Positions 15,621 to 24,642 of a DNA stretch of 64,000 nt are shown here, piece by piece. How positions within the stretch are numbered: position 1 is the stretch's first letter; each line of letters begins with the position of its first letter. The position numbers were made by a program, and so were the translations under genes. The stretch covers positions 1,798,001-1,862,000 of the forward strand of contig NZ_JAZHRV010000001.1 in the NCBI RefSeq assembly GCF_036924595.1, given 5' to 3'. The notes under the pieces were generated by a model. That model worked only from the letters and a program-made list of their open reading frames with translations, ran no database searches and was not told the origin of the DNA. Source of the DNA: Bradyrhizobium algeriense. Lineage in GTDB: Bacteria; Pseudomonadota; Alphaproteobacteria; Rhizobiales; Xanthobacteraceae.

Positions 15621-18185
15621 ATGACCGTCGAAACTGACAGCCATCCGTCGACCGGGCCCCTTGCGGCCCACGAACCGGCGCGGCGGGGCGGTAGCATCGT
15701 GCTGGTGCTGCTGGTGGCTGCCGGCATCGTGGCGGTGGCGGTGGCGCTCATGACCATCGGTCGCGCCCAGGCCCAGCCCTATATCCTTGGCGTGCTGGCG
15801 CTGCTCGCCATGGTCGGTTTGTTCAATCTGTTCGCCTTTGCCGCCGGGATCATCCGCTTCACCGACCGCGCCGCCGACGACCCCGTGATGGGCCGCATCG
15901 CCGATCATGCCCATGACGGTTTGGCCGTGACCGACCCGAAGGGCCATGTCGTCTATTCGAACGCCGCCTATCTGGCGCTGACGGGCGCCGCGAGCCCGCA
16001 GGACGTGCGCCCCATCGAACGCGTCTTCATCGGCAACCCGGACGTCTCCGAAGCCGTGTTCCGCCTGCTCAAGGCCGCCCGCGAAGGCAAGCGGCAGCAG
16101 GAGGAGGTCCGCATCGCCGGCTCTGACGGTGCGCAGGGACGCTGGCTCCGGATGCGGGTTCGTCCGCTCGGCCAGAGCAAGCGCGAAGCAAAATACGCGG
16201 TGTGGTCGATCGCCGACATCACGCGGGACCGCGAGCGCCAGGAAGATGTGTTCCGGGAACTGCAGCACGCGATCGAATATCTCGACCACGCGCCATGCGG
16301 ATTCTTCTCGGTCAGTCCGGCCGCTGACGTCATCTATGTCAACGCCACGCTGGCGAACTGGCTCGATTACGATCTCGCCGAGATCGGTTCGGGTGGGCTG
16401 AAGCTCACCGATATCGTCTCCGGCGATGGCGCTGCGCTATTGACTTCGATCGTGGCGGTGCCCGGCGAGGTCAAGACCGAGGTGTTCGACATCGACCTGC
16501 GCATGCGCGGCGGCAGGACCATGCCGGTGCGGCTCTACCACAAGCTGGCTTTCGGCGCCGACGGCTCGCCGGGTTCCTCGCGCACGCTCGTGATCAGCCG
16601 CACGCGCGACGAGCATTCCGACCCCGAACGCGCCGCCGAAGTCCGCTTCATGCGGTTCTTCGACCATACGCCGATGGCGATTGCGACGGTGGACCGCGGC
16701 GGCGCTGTCGTCCGTGCCAACGCGCGCTTCGCCAAGCTGGCGCAGAACCTCAGCCCGGACGGCGCAGCGAACAAGTCGATCTTCCGCACCGTGAACGCGC
16801 GCGACCGCGGCCTTCTGATTGCGGCGATCAACCAGGCGGCGGAAGGGCAGGGCGACATTGCCCCCGTCGAGGCCATGCTCGACGGGGCCAAGGAGCGTTG
16901 GGGGCAGTTCTTCGTCACCGCGGTCGAGGAGGACGAGCGCGACACCGAAGCCGCCATCGTCTATCTGCTGGAGACTACCGAGCGGCGCACGCTGGAAAAC
17001 CAGATCAACCAGTCGCAGAAGATGGACATGGTCGGCCAGCTCGCCGGCGGCATCGCGCACGACTTCAACAACGTGCTGTCTGCCATCATGATGGCCAACG
17101 ACTTCCTGCTGAACGCGCACAAGCCGACCGATCCGTCGTTCCAGGACATCATGCAGATCAAGCAGAACGCGACCCGCGCCGCGACGCTGGTGCGGCAACT
17201 GCTCGCATTCTCGCGCCGCCAGACGCTGCGGCCGCAGGTGCTCGACCTCGGCGACGCCTTGTCCGATCTCACCATGCTGCTGCGGCGGCTGATCGGCGAG
17301 AAGGTCAAGCTCGACCTCGTGCATGGCCGCGACCTCTGGCCGGTCAAGGTCGACGTCTCGCAGTTCGAGCAGGTGGTCGTCAATCTCGCGGTCAATGCGC
17401 GCGATGCCATGCCCGATGGCGGCAAGCTGACGGTGCGGACCGCCAACGTGACGGTGGATGAAGCAGCCCAGCTCACCCACAAGGGCATGCCGGCCGCCGA
17501 TTACGTGCGGATCGACATTTCCGATACCGGTACCGGAATCCCGGCCGACATCGTCGACAAGATTTTCGAACCGTTCTTCTCGACCAAGGAGGTCGGCAAG
17601 GGCACCGGGCTTGGTCTCTCGACGGTGTACGGCATCGTCAAGCAGACCGGCGGCTTTGTTTACGTCGACTCCACGCCGGGCGAGGGCACCACGTTCCGCA
17701 TCTTCCTGCCGCGCCATCGTGCCGAACTGGAGACCCAGCCCGAAGCGCAGGCCACAAACGGGGCGGCAAAGGAAGCCGGAACCGAGCCGCCGAAGCCGCG
17801 GCCCGACCTGACCGGGCAGGGCACCATCCTGCTGGTGGAAGACGAGGATGGCCTGCGCTCCCTGAATGCGCGCGGCCTTCGTTCGCGCGGCTACAGCGTA
17901 ATCGAGGCCGCCAACGGCATCGAGGCGATGGAAGCGCTGGACGAAAAGGACGGCGCGGTCGATCTTGTCGTCTCCGACGTCGTGATGCCGGAAATGGACG
18001 GCCCGACGCTGTTGCGCGAGATGCGCAAGCGCAATCCTAGCCTCAAGATCATCTTCGTCTCAGGTTATGCCGAAGAAGCTTTCGACAAGAGCCTGCCGGA
18101 AAACGAGCAATTCGCCTTCCTGCCGAAGCCGTTCGCGCTGAGCGCGCTGGTCGAGAAGGTGAAGGAGACGATGACGGCTTCTTGA
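15621..18185 (+). CDS. cckA: hybrid sensor histidine kinase CckA
   Basis: CckA starts the CckA-ChpT-CtrA phosphorelay that controls the alphaproteobacterial cell cycle and flagellar genes. The 854 residues give two membrane helices (about 25-46 and 55-77) and tandem PAS domains to about residue 460. The H-box GGIAHDFNNVLSA follows with His480, then the ATPase boxes (NLAVNARDAMPDGG, DTGTGIPADI, GTGLGLSTVYG). The C-terminal receiver carries the acceptor aspartate in VVSDVVMPEMDGP (Asp786). The frame opens 42 codons earlier, but the ATG at 15621 gives the usual CckA length. Its place after flhB is conserved in this group. Confidence 0.95.
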   Translation: MTVETDSHPSTGPLAAHEPARRGGSIVLVLLVAAGIVAVAVALMTIGRAQAQPYILGVLALLAMVGLFNLFAFAAGIIRFTDRAADDPVMGRIADHAHDGLAVTDPKGHVVYSNAAYLALTGAASPQDVRPIERVFIGNPDVSEAVFRLLKAAREGKRQQEEVRIAGSDGAQGRWLRMRVRPLGQSKREAKYAVWSIADITRDRERQEDVFRELQHAIEYLDHAPCGFFSVSPAADVIYVNATLANWLDYDLAEIGSGGLKLTDIVSGDGAALLTSIVAVPGEVKTEVFDIDLRMRGGRTMPVRLYHKLAFGADGSPGSSRTLVISRTRDEHSDPERAAEVRFMRFFDHTPMAIATVDRGGAVVRANARFAKLAQNLSPDGAANKSIFRTVNARDRGLLIAAINQAAEGQGDIAPVEAMLDGAKERWGQFFVTAVEEDERDTEAAIVYLLETTERRTLENQINQSQKMDMVGQLAGGIAHDFNNVLSAIMMANDFLLNAHKPTDPSFQDIMQIKQNATRAATLVRQLLAFSRRQTLRPQVLDLGDALSDLTMLLRRLIGEKVKLDLVHGRDLWPVKVDVSQFEQVVVNLAVNARDAMPDGGKLTVRTANVTVDEAAQLTHKGMPAADYVRIDISDTGTGIPADIVDKIFEPFFSTKEVGKGTGLGLSTVYGIVKQTGGFVYVDSTPGEGTTFRIFLPRHRAELETQPEAQATNGAAKEAGTEPPKPRPDLTGQGTILLVEDEDGLRSLNARGLRSRGYSVIEAANGIEAMEALDEKDGAVDLVVSDVVMPEMDGPTLLREMRKRNPSLKIIFVSGYAEEAFDKSLPENEQFAFLPKPFALSALVEKVKETMTAS

Positions 18186-18447
18186 GATCTGCCTGTCAAG
18201 TCCGCCCGTATGAAATGCTTCAGCACGCCGGAGGAACCGCCATTCGAGGGCGAGTTCTCTCGGCTACGCATCCTGCGCGAGCTGACATTGCTGGCCCTAA
18301 ACCATTGATTAATGCTGGTTCAGGGCTAAATCGTCACATCCCCGCGACCGAGGGCCGCAGCCATGCGTCCCTATGGCGGCTTCACTTTTGGGTGGTCCTG
18401 CCCATCTTAGGGGCACTTCTCCAATGTCGGGGAATGAGGAAAAAGAC

Positions 18448-19437
18448 ATGAATTTCACGCTGACTGCGCGCGGAATTATACGGACCATCGCGATCGTGAT
18501 GTCGGTGGCGGTTCCGTTGGCGATCTCGATTTCGGCGGCTGACGCCCGCGTTGGCGGTGGCGGCAGTTCCGGTTCGCGGGGATCGAGGACCTATTCGGCG
18601 CCCCCGAGCACCACCACCGCGCCGGGCACGGCGCAGCCCATGAACCGTACCTTCACCCAGCCGGGTACTCCTGGCGTGGGCGCACCGGCGGCTGCCGGCG
18701 CGGCCGCCAAGGGCGGCTTCTTCAACCGGCCCGGAATGATGGGGGGCATGCTTGGCGGTCTCGCCATGGGCTTCCTTGGCGCAGGCCTGTTCGGCATGCT
18801 GACCGGCGGCGGCCTGTTCTCCGGCCTCGGCGGCCTGTCCTCGATCATCGGCCTGCTGCTGCAGATCGCCCTGATCGTTATCGTGGTGCGGCTGGCGATG
18901 TCGTGGTGGCAGCGCCGCCATACGCCGGCCTCCGCCTACGCGACGGGACCTGCTCCTGCCGCCGAAGGCCCCGGCGCCCAGAGCAGCTTCCGCTCTGGCC
19001 TCGGCGGCTTTGGGCTGGGATCGAGCCAGCCGCAGCTGGAAATCCAGCCGGCCGACTATGAAGCGTTCGAGCGTCTGCTCGGCGAGGTCCAGGCTGCATG
19101 GTCGAACGAGGATGTCGCCAAACTGCATACGCTGGCGACGCCCGAGATGGTGTCCTACTTCTCCAAGGATCTCGAGGAGAACAAGGCCCGCAACGACGTC
19201 AACAAGGTGACCGACGTCAAGCTGCTGCAGGGCGACCTCGCCGAAGCCTGGCGCGAAGGCGAAACCGATTTCGCCAGCGTGGCGATGCGGTTCTCGCTGG
19301 TCGACAAGACCCTGGAGCGCACCACCGGCCGCCTGGTCTCGGGCAGCGAAACGCCGATCGAAGCCACCGAAGTGTGGACCTTTGCCCGTCGACGCGGCGC
19401 CGATTGGGAACTCTCGGCGATCCAGCAGACCAGCTGA
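18448..19437 (+). CDS. Tim44-like domain membrane protein
   Basis: The 329 residues open with a signal or membrane segment (TIAIVMSVAVPLAISISAADA). A Gly/Ser/Pro-rich stretch follows, then two glycine-rich hydrophobic segments (about 85-150). The C-terminal Tim44-like domain spans about 195-325 (YEAFERLLGEVQAAWSNEDVAKL, then EVWTFARRRGADWELSAIQQT). Bacterial Tim44-like proteins are envelope proteins of unclear role. An AGGAAAAAG site precedes the ATG, and a terminator follows the stop. Confidence 0.85.
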   Translation: MNFTLTARGIIRTIAIVMSVAVPLAISISAADARVGGGGSSGSRGSRTYSAPPSTTTAPGTAQPMNRTFTQPGTPGVGAPAAAGAAAKGGFFNRPGMMGGMLGGLAMGFLGAGLFGMLTGGGLFSGLGGLSSIIGLLLQIALIVIVVRLAMSWWQRRHTPASAYATGPAPAAEGPGAQSSFRSGLGGFGLGSSQPQLEIQPADYEAFERLLGEVQAAWSNEDVAKLHTLATPEMVSYFSKDLEENKARNDVNKVTDVKLLQGDLAEAWREGETDFASVAMRFSLVDKTLERTTGRLVSGSETPIEATEVWTFARRRGADWELSAIQQTS

Positions 19438-19456
19438 TCGCCACAACGTAACGAGG

Positions 19457-19494
19457 AAGGCGCTGCGGTTCGTTCCGCGGCGCCTTTTTCTTTG
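19457..19494 (+). terminator. rho-independent terminator after the Tim44-like gene
   Basis: AAGGCGCTGCGG and CCGCGGCGCCTT pair with one mismatch around TTCGTT. The stem is followed by TTTCTTT, and lies about 20 bp after the stop codon. Confidence 0.75.
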
Positions 19495-19581
19495 CCAGAA
19501 TGCCCGCTTCATTTCGCTCCGGAATAATGGTCGCCGTGATGTGTTGATGGCAACGAACGAAAAATAACAGGGAGAAACCAG

Positions 19582-20262
19582 ATGAAGAGCTTCGCCAGAA
19601 TCATCTCGCCGGCATGCTTTGGACTTGCTGCCCTATCGGCCCTCGCCAGCGCGCCCGCGCAGGCGCAATCGGCCGATATCAGTTTCTTCCTGACCAGCAA
19701 CGGCATCGGCAATGGCGGCAATCTCGGCGGGCTCGCCGGCGCCGACAATCACTGCCAGACATTGGCGCAGGCAGCCGGAGCGGGCGGCAAGACCTGGCGC
19801 GCCTATCTCTCGACGCAAGCCGCCGACGGCACGCCGGCCGTCAATGCGCGCGACCGCATCGGCAAGGGGCCGTGGAAGAATGCCAAGGGCGCGGTGGTCG
19901 CCAAGGACGTCGCCGAGTTGCACGGCGCCAACGGCCTCACCAAGCAGACCGCGCTCAGCGAGAAGGGCGAGGTCATCAACGGCCGCGGCGATACGCCCAA
20001 TCGTCACGACGTGCTGACGGGATCGCAGGCGGACGGGTCGGCGTTTGCGGCTGGCGAGGATCGCACCTGCAAGAACTGGACGAGCTCGACGCAAGGCGCG
20101 GCGATGGTCGGCCACTCCGACCGCATGGGCCTGCGCGACGACGACGCTTCGAAATCCTGGAACTCCTCGCACCCCTCGCGCGGTCCGGATGGCGGTTGCT
20201 CGCAGGCCGACCTCAAGAGCACCGGCGGTGACGGACTGTTCTATTGCTTCGCAGCGAACTGA
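19582..20262 (+). CDS. exported lectin-like protein (226 aa)
   Basis: A signal peptide with a cut after APAQAQ (about residue 29) precedes a compact mature domain. The domain has GLAGADNHCQTLAQAAG, KTWRAYLSTQA, RIGKGPWKNAKG and a cysteine-containing end (GGCSQAD, GLFYCFAAN). This order resembles the C-type-lectin-like fold found in DUF1554 and collagen-NC10-like bacterial proteins. It is probably secreted or periplasmic. The ligand is unknown. A GGGAGAAACC ribosome site precedes the ATG. Confidence 0.7.
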   Translation: MKSFARIISPACFGLAALSALASAPAQAQSADISFFLTSNGIGNGGNLGGLAGADNHCQTLAQAAGAGGKTWRAYLSTQAADGTPAVNARDRIGKGPWKNAKGAVVAKDVAELHGANGLTKQTALSEKGEVINGRGDTPNRHDVLTGSQADGSAFAAGEDRTCKNWTSSTQGAAMVGHSDRMGLRDDDASKSWNSSHPSRGPDGGCSQADLKSTGGDGLFYCFAAN

Positions 20263-20295
20263 GCTCACGAACGTCAATGCGAGGAGCGGGAAGTC

Positions 20296-20373
20296 GTAGC
20301 CCGGGTGAAGCGCAGCGAAACCCGGGTTCTCCTGCGTGCGGCCCCGGATTGCGCTTCGCTTCATCCGGGCTAC
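20296..20373. repeat. GTAGCCCGGGTGAAGCG palindromic repeat
   Basis: The left arm GTAGCCCGGGTGAAGCG matches the right arm CGCTTCATCCGGGCTAC (one mismatch) around a GC-rich loop. It is a dispersed intergenic element of the Bradyrhizobium type, here downstream of the lectin-like gene. Confidence 0.8.
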
Positions 20374-20400
20374 GAATCCCTGCAAGCCGCGCCTTGCGTT

Positions 20401-20428
20401 AAAGGCCGCCGCTAGGCGGCCTTTTTCT
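20401..20428 (+). terminator. rho-independent terminator between convergent genes
   Basis: AAGGCCGCC-GCTA-GGCGGCCTT is followed by TTTCTTT. It can end transcription from the lectin-like gene. On the other strand it contains the ancestral stop codon of the DUF3606 gene. Confidence 0.8.
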
Positions 20429-20448
20429 TTGCACGCTTCTCTATCGTT

Positions 20449-20802
20449 TTACCGGGAGTTTTGCTGGCGCTCTTCTTCGCCTTCTTCGCAGCCTTGCGCT
20501 TGGCGAGATGGGCGCCGACGGCCTTCGACGAATGCCCGACGGGTGACCCTGAACTTCTTCGACCAGTAGCTGACTTCGTAGGGCTGGCTCACCGCGATCC
20601 GTGCCCGGTCGGAGGCCTTGTGCTTCTGCAGCTTGAAATAGGCGTCCACGTTCTTGGCGGAGTGCCCCACTTTCTTGACGGCGGCTTTCAGCCTGGCCGG
20701 CGTGATCTTGAATTTCTTCGACCAGTAAGCGACCTCGTAAGGCTCGCTCAACGCGATCAGCCCGCGATCGGCCCCGCCGCGCTTCTTCGTGTTGTCCGCC
20801 AT
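20449..20802 (-). CDS. tandem DUF3606 protein with a frameshifted C-terminus
   Basis: The first DUF3606 unit is intact (DRGLIALSEPYEVAYWSKKF, then VKKVGHSAKNVDAYF). The second begins well (DRARIAVSQPYEVSYWSKKF) but breaks after FRVT. Aligning the copies shows that 29 bp are missing from the second. In the shifted frame the lost sequence resumes as VGHSSKAVGAHLAK with a Lys/Ala tail, ending at TAG (20412-20414). The current frame instead reads a non-native tail to 20449. DUF3606 proteins are small and often linked to stress or DNA, but their function is unknown. The ATG at 20802 has a CAGGAGA site at good spacing. Confidence 0.75.
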   Translation of the reverse strand: MADNTKKRGGADRGLIALSEPYEVAYWSKKFKITPARLKAAVKKVGHSAKNVDAYFKLQKHKASDRARIAVSQPYEVSYWSKKFRVTRRAFVEGRRRPSRQAQGCEEGEEERQQNSR

Positions 20803-21010
20803 CCGCATTCTCCTGTCGTGTTGAGAAAATCGATGCTTCGAACGGGAGGCAAACTATCACGCCCGCTCGCATTCGGACAGATTCGGAGCTGTGGAGATCT
20901 GGGCGCCGCGTTCATGCCGCGACGGTCGCGCGGACGCCGCGTTTGGCGTGACGAACGAACCGCAAGATGATTTGTTATGTCGGTCAAAACCGGCAGCGGA
21001 GGTATCATCG

Positions 21011-21718
21011 ATGCGTTACGAGCTCTATTACTGGCCGAGCATTCAGGGCCGTGGCGAATACGTCCGCCTCGCGCTGGAAGAGGCGGGCGCCCGCTACGCC
21101 GACGTCGCGCGCCGCGGCAACGGCATGGCCGCGATGATGCGAATGATGGAAGCGCGGAAGGGAGCGCCGCCCTTCGCACCGCCGTTCCTCAAGGACGGCA
21201 AGCTCGTGATCGGGCAGACCGCCAATATTCTGCTCTATCTGGGATCACGGCACGGGTTGGCGCCGAAGTCGGAGGCCGGCAAACTCTGGGTGCATCAGTT
21301 GCAGCTCACGATCGCCGATCTGGTGCTGGAAGTCCACGACACCCATCACCCGCTCGGTCCGTCGCTCTACTACGAGGAGCAGAAAGCGCCCGCGAAGAAA
21401 CGCACCGATGAGTTCTGGAAGGCGCGCGTGCCGAAATATCTGGGTTACTTCGAGGACCTGCTGGCGGCCAATGGCGGCACCTACATCACCGGCCGCCGCC
21501 TGACTTACGTCGACCTCTCGCTGTTCCAGATCGTGGAAGGTCTTCGCTACGCCTTTCCGAAACGCATGAAGAAGTTCGAGAAGGAAATTCCCGGCCTGGT
21601 CGAACTGCACGACCGCGTCGCTGCGCGCCCGAACATCAAGACGTATCTGGCGAGCGACCGGAGGATTGCGTTCAACGAGGACGGGATCTTTCGGAGGTAC
21701 AAGGTGCTGGATGGGTAG
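21011..21718 (+). CDS. glutathione S-transferase family protein
   Basis: The 235 residues show an N-terminal thioredoxin-like domain: YELYYWPSIQGRGEYVRLALEEAG, then PPFLKDGKLVIGQTANILLYLG, with the glutathione-contact element just before the helix. An all-helical C-terminal domain follows with GRRLTYVDLSLFQIVEGL, the usual GST core. It should conjugate or reduce electrophiles using glutathione. The substrate is unknown. The ATG at 21011 fits the family's start; the frame extends upstream without coding features. A GFA-type gene lies convergent. Confidence 0.88.
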   Translation: MRYELYYWPSIQGRGEYVRLALEEAGARYADVARRGNGMAAMMRMMEARKGAPPFAPPFLKDGKLVIGQTANILLYLGSRHGLAPKSEAGKLWVHQLQLTIADLVLEVHDTHHPLGPSLYYEEQKAPAKKRTDEFWKARVPKYLGYFEDLLAANGGTYITGRRLTYVDLSLFQIVEGLRYAFPKRMKKFEKEIPGLVELHDRVAARPNIKTYLASDRRIAFNEDGIFRRYKVLDG

Positions 21719-21721
21719 TTC

Positions 21722-21760
21722 GTCATTCCGGGTTCGCGCTTTGCGCGCCCCCGGAGTGAC
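21722..21760. repeat. GTCATTCCGGG palindromic repeat, short copy
   Basis: GTCATTCCGGG and CCCGGAGTGAC face each other around GCGCTTTGCGCG-type sequence. It lies between the convergent GST and GFA genes. A longer member of the same type is at 36102-36203. Confidence 0.65.
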
Positions 21761-21770
21761 GGCGTTGCCG

Positions 21771-22130
21771 TCACATGCTCCGTCCATCCACCGGCGTCAT
21801 ATTCAGCTTCGACAGTTCGATGCCGTCGATGCAGCTCACATTCAGCGCCACCACATCGCTGCCGTCGGGCTTCTTGCCGCGCGCGAAGACGTCGACGCCG
21901 CAATCGACGCAGAGCTGGTGGTGGATCGCGTGCTTGTTGAAGAGGTATTCCTTCAGGTTTTCCTCGCCGGCGCGGAGCTGAAAACTCTTCGGGTCGAGGA
22001 AGGTGAAATGCAGCCCCTTCTTGGTGCAGATCGAGCAGTTGCAGGCGGTGACCATCGAAAGATCGCTGGTGCATTCGAATCGTACCTGGCCGCAATGGCA
22101 GCCGCCGGTGTAGGTCTTGCTATCGGGCAT
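21771..22130 (-). CDS. GFA/CENP-V family zinc protein
   Basis: The 119-residue protein has the family's cysteine pattern: GCHCGQVRF, ACNCSICTKKG and CVDCGV, which together bind two zinc ions. It also has the typical HHQLCVDCG segment. The family was named for a glutathione-dependent formaldehyde-activating enzyme, but most members have no proven activity, and no other formaldehyde gene is nearby. It lies just downstream of the ICMT-like gene on the same strand (22 bp gap), so the two may be co-transcribed. Confidence 0.85.
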   Translation of the reverse strand: MPDSKTYTGGCHCGQVRFECTSDLSMVTACNCSICTKKGLHFTFLDPKSFQLRAGEENLKEYLFNKHAIHHQLCVDCGVDVFARGKKPDGSDVVALNVSCIDGIELSKLNMTPVDGRSM

Positions 22131-22151
22131 TCCGCTTCGCCATCCTCTTTT

Positions 22152-22826
22152 TCACCAAAGTCCGGGCACCAGACGATAGCGCACGCGTGCGGCGTAGTCA
22201 GCATAATCAGGCAATCCCTCGACCAGCGCGCGCTCCTCGATGCGGGCGCGAATGGCGAACAGGACGGCGAACACCGGCGCGATCGCCACGCCCCACCACG
22301 ACCCTAGCAGCAGCGGTATTCCAAGGAAGTACAGCATGACGCCGCTATACATGGGATGACGGACGAAGGCGTAGGGCCCGCTCGAGATCACGCGTTGGTG
22401 GCGCGCGGCCTGCACCTTGACAACCGGCGCGGCGAACGAATTCTCGCGGAACACCCACATGATGAAGGCGATCGAGGCCAAGTACATCGCAAGGCCGAGC
22501 GCCTGCAGCAGCAGCGGAACGTCGGAGGCGTTCGCGCGCCGGTCGAGGCCGATCGCAACAAGCCATAGCAACAGCGCCAGGAAGAAGATCAGCATGAATA
22601 TCTTGTCGGCGGTAGGCTGGTTGGCCTGAAATGTCGGTCGCATGCGCTCGGCGAGCAGCGCCGGATCGGTCTTGGCTAGCCACAATCCGCAGGCAGGACC
22701 AAGGATCGCGCTGACGATCAGCATTACCCACGCCGCCGGCCAGTCCAGCGAACCCGCCGCGCCGAACAATAGCGCGCCCATGGCAATGACGACGATGGTG
22801 TTTTGCAGCAGAAGCTTTGCGATCAT
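22152..22826 (-). CDS. isoprenylcysteine carboxylmethyltransferase-like membrane protein
   Basis: The 224 residues have five or so membrane segments. The family's AdoMet-binding end is present: SSGPYAFVRHPMYSGVMLYF and EERALVEGLPDYADYAARVRYRLVP (quoted in part). Bacterial members of this ICMT/PEMT-type fold methylate lipids or small molecules at the membrane, but the substrate is not predictable. The gene is probably in an operon with the GFA-type gene. Confidence 0.85.
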   Translation of the reverse strand: MIAKLLLQNTIVVIAMGALLFGAAGSLDWPAAWVMLIVSAILGPACGLWLAKTDPALLAERMRPTFQANQPTADKIFMLIFFLALLLWLVAIGLDRRANASDVPLLLQALGLAMYLASIAFIMWVFRENSFAAPVVKVQAARHQRVISSGPYAFVRHPMYSGVMLYFLGIPLLLGSWWGVAIAPVFAVLFAIRARIEERALVEGLPDYADYAARVRYRLVPGLW

Positions 22827-22916
22827 GCTCGGGTTCCATTCGCCCGTGACAGCATGATCGCGCGATTTTCCGGCAAACTTGCGGCGTTGGTTTCGTCCTG
22901 GCCGGAACGTGAAACG

Positions 22917-23102
22917 CTACGCCAGTTGGTCGATCCGTGTTCCCTGACCTGGCGGCAGGGGAGCGACCAGCGTCGGCTTCGGCGTGCGGGTGCCGTCGGC
23001 GGCAGCGCCGTTCTGCACGACGGGGGTCTTGTCGGGAGCCTTGAACACGGGGACTTCAGGCGGTTTGACCACCACCGTTGCGGGGACAGCAGAGACATTC
23101 AT
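22917..23102 (-). CDS. small Pro/Val-rich hypothetical protein (61 aa)
   Basis: An AAAGGACG ribosome site lies before the ATG at 23102. The peptide (MNVSAVPATVVVKPPEVPVF, ending GQGTRIDQLA) is proline-rich with no signal or membrane segment. A longer frame exists upstream, but its sequence looks non-coding. The function is unknown, and low complexity leaves some doubt that it is a gene. Confidence 0.45.
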   Translation of the reverse strand: MNVSAVPATVVVKPPEVPVFKAPDKTPVVQNGAAADGTRTPKPTLVAPLPPGQGTRIDQLA

Positions 23103-23300
23103 CGGAAGCGTCCTTTTGGTTGCCTCCGACACTGGCCGGCTTGAAGCGAACGATTGGTGAATTCCGTGCGGCAGTTCCGCGCCGACGCCGTCAATCGCGG
23201 CCAATGGTGAACGGGCGGCTCGCGAAATCGTTAGAATGCAACGGACCGGGAGCTCTGGATTCTTGTTTTGACGCGTTTTCTTGACGCGAACCGGCGTCCA

Positions 23301-23319
23301 CCCCGGATCAAGTCCGGGG
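23301..23319. repeat. short palindrome CCCCGGA-TCAAG-TCCGGGG
   Basis: A perfect 7-bp stem lies about 30 bp downstream of the minus-strand gene at 23349-23825. It resembles a dispersed intergenic palindrome and could also act as a terminator, though there is no T run. Confidence 0.55.
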
Positions 23320-23348
23320 CAGGCTTTCGCTCGAAAAGGCTATAGCAC

Positions 23349-23825
23349 CTACTCGTCCTTGCCGCGGGTCACCACGATCGAAGCCTCGGTCTTGGTGCGC
23401 GTGCATTCCATGTTGAGCCGGCGGAAGCGCATCGAGACCTTGTCGCCGCGCAGGATGCCCATGCGCTTGATGCAGCGCGAGGAGCCGGTCGCAACATCGG
23501 GCTTCGGAATCGTGAAAATGATGGCGCCGGCCGAGGCGATCAGTTCGAAGAATTGCGGCTTCGGCTTGCGGTCCGCCTTGGCGTAGAGCTCGTTGGAATA
23601 GTTGCGGCCGCGGCAGCCGAGCGACAGCTCCTTCGCCGCCGGATGCGTCAGATAGATCATGTTGCCGGTATTGACGCTGATCTTGAGGCCGTCGATCTGG
23701 TTCTTCAATTCCTTGGCGATATCGTCGCAGCGGTCGGCCTGCGCTGGCGATGCGCCGACCACAGCAACCAGCGCCAGCGTGGCGGCAAGCAAGGTTGGTC
23801 GGCGAAATTGTGATCCCAAAGCCAT
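23349..23825 (-). CDS. exported hypothetical protein (158 aa)
   Basis: A signal peptide (LLAATLALVAVVGASPAQA, cut near residue 30) precedes a small domain with about five cysteines (RCDDIAKELKNQIDG, LGCRGRNYSNELYA, SSRCIKRMG, LNMECTRTK), two or four of which may form disulfides. The start ATG at 23825 gives a normal signal; the frame extends upstream without one. It is probably periplasmic. I do not recognise the family. Confidence 0.65.
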   Translation of the reverse strand: MALGSQFRRPTLLAATLALVAVVGASPAQADRCDDIAKELKNQIDGLKISVNTGNMIYLTHPAAKELSLGCRGRNYSNELYAKADRKPKPQFFELIASAGAIIFTIPKPDVATGSSRCIKRMGILRGDKVSMRFRRLNMECTRTKTEASIVVTRGKDE

Positions 23826-23901
23826 TGTGAATGCCCCTTTGCGCCATTGAACCCCGCGCGCGGATTTCCTGCAAGGGCCGCGCGCGGAAGTCAACTGCTT
23901 C

Positions 23902-24456
23902 TCAGAAACCGTAGAGGATGACGCCGATCCCGAAGGCGATCACGGCGAAGACATTGTACAGCGTGGGAATGCTGACCAGCATGGTGGCGAGTCCCAGCCG
24001 CTGGCTGCGTGCGGCAAGTGCGATGCCGCAGGCGGCCATCAGCGGAAACGCGACGATCCGGACCGGCGTCTCGAAGGCGGAGACACCACGAAAATCCAGT
24101 CCGTGTCGTACCACCGAGGGCATGAAGTTCAGCCAGGTCATGAGCACGAGCGCGCCCAGCGTGATGATCGCGTAACGCAGCCGGCCGACGGTGGCAAACG
24201 CCAGTGCGGCCAGCGCCAGCAGGGGATGGCTCGCAATGTAAGCCTTGATGATCGCGCCGCCGACGCCGGGACCCGGAATTTTCGACATGTCGTCGAACAG
24301 GATCGGCACGTGCGACAGCCCGTCGAAGGCTTCGATGGCAGCGATGATGATCAGAAGCAGATAAAGCCCGAGCAGCCGCGGCGCGCGGATGGGGCGAGAG
24401 GCTGCGTCAGGCAATATGGCGGAGTTCATTACGTTCGCAATCGATTCAGGGACCAT
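23902..24456 (-). CDS. hypothetical integral membrane protein (184 aa)
   Basis: Four or five hydrophobic segments are visible: LLGLYLLLIIIAAIEAF, PLLALAALAFATVG, YAIITLGALVLMTWL, IVAFPLMAACGIALAA and MLVSIPTLYNVFAVIAFGIG. A short loop with PILFDDMSKIPGPGVGG follows the first. No catalytic motif was recognised. Either the first ATG or the one nine residues later may be the start. It is divergent from the fumarase gene, across a 186-bp gap. Confidence 0.6.
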   Translation of the reverse strand: MVPESIANVMNSAILPDAASRPIRAPRLLGLYLLLIIIAAIEAFDGLSHVPILFDDMSKIPGPGVGGAIIKAYIASHPLLALAALAFATVGRLRYAIITLGALVLMTWLNFMPSVVRHGLDFRGVSAFETPVRIVAFPLMAACGIALAARSQRLGLATMLVSIPTLYNVFAVIAFGIGVILYGF

Positions 24457-24642
24457 TGGAAATCTCGGATTTGTCTGAAGAGGGCCCGGAACGGTTCAAC
24501 CGCCGATGGGCGGCCGTAATGGCCTGCTTCGGCCGCATCTGGCGGGCAAGCAAAACCTTCCTTTTGGTCGAAAAATGCTTAGAACGGGTCTATCGCCGCG
24601 GCGCCGTTCTGGCCGCCGCCAGCTCCAACCCGAGATGTCGAC

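Noticed and set aside
14255..15757. 500-aa minus-strand frame opposite flhB
   Set aside because: flhB is certain from its NPTH site and membrane layout; the opposite frame has no coding signs.
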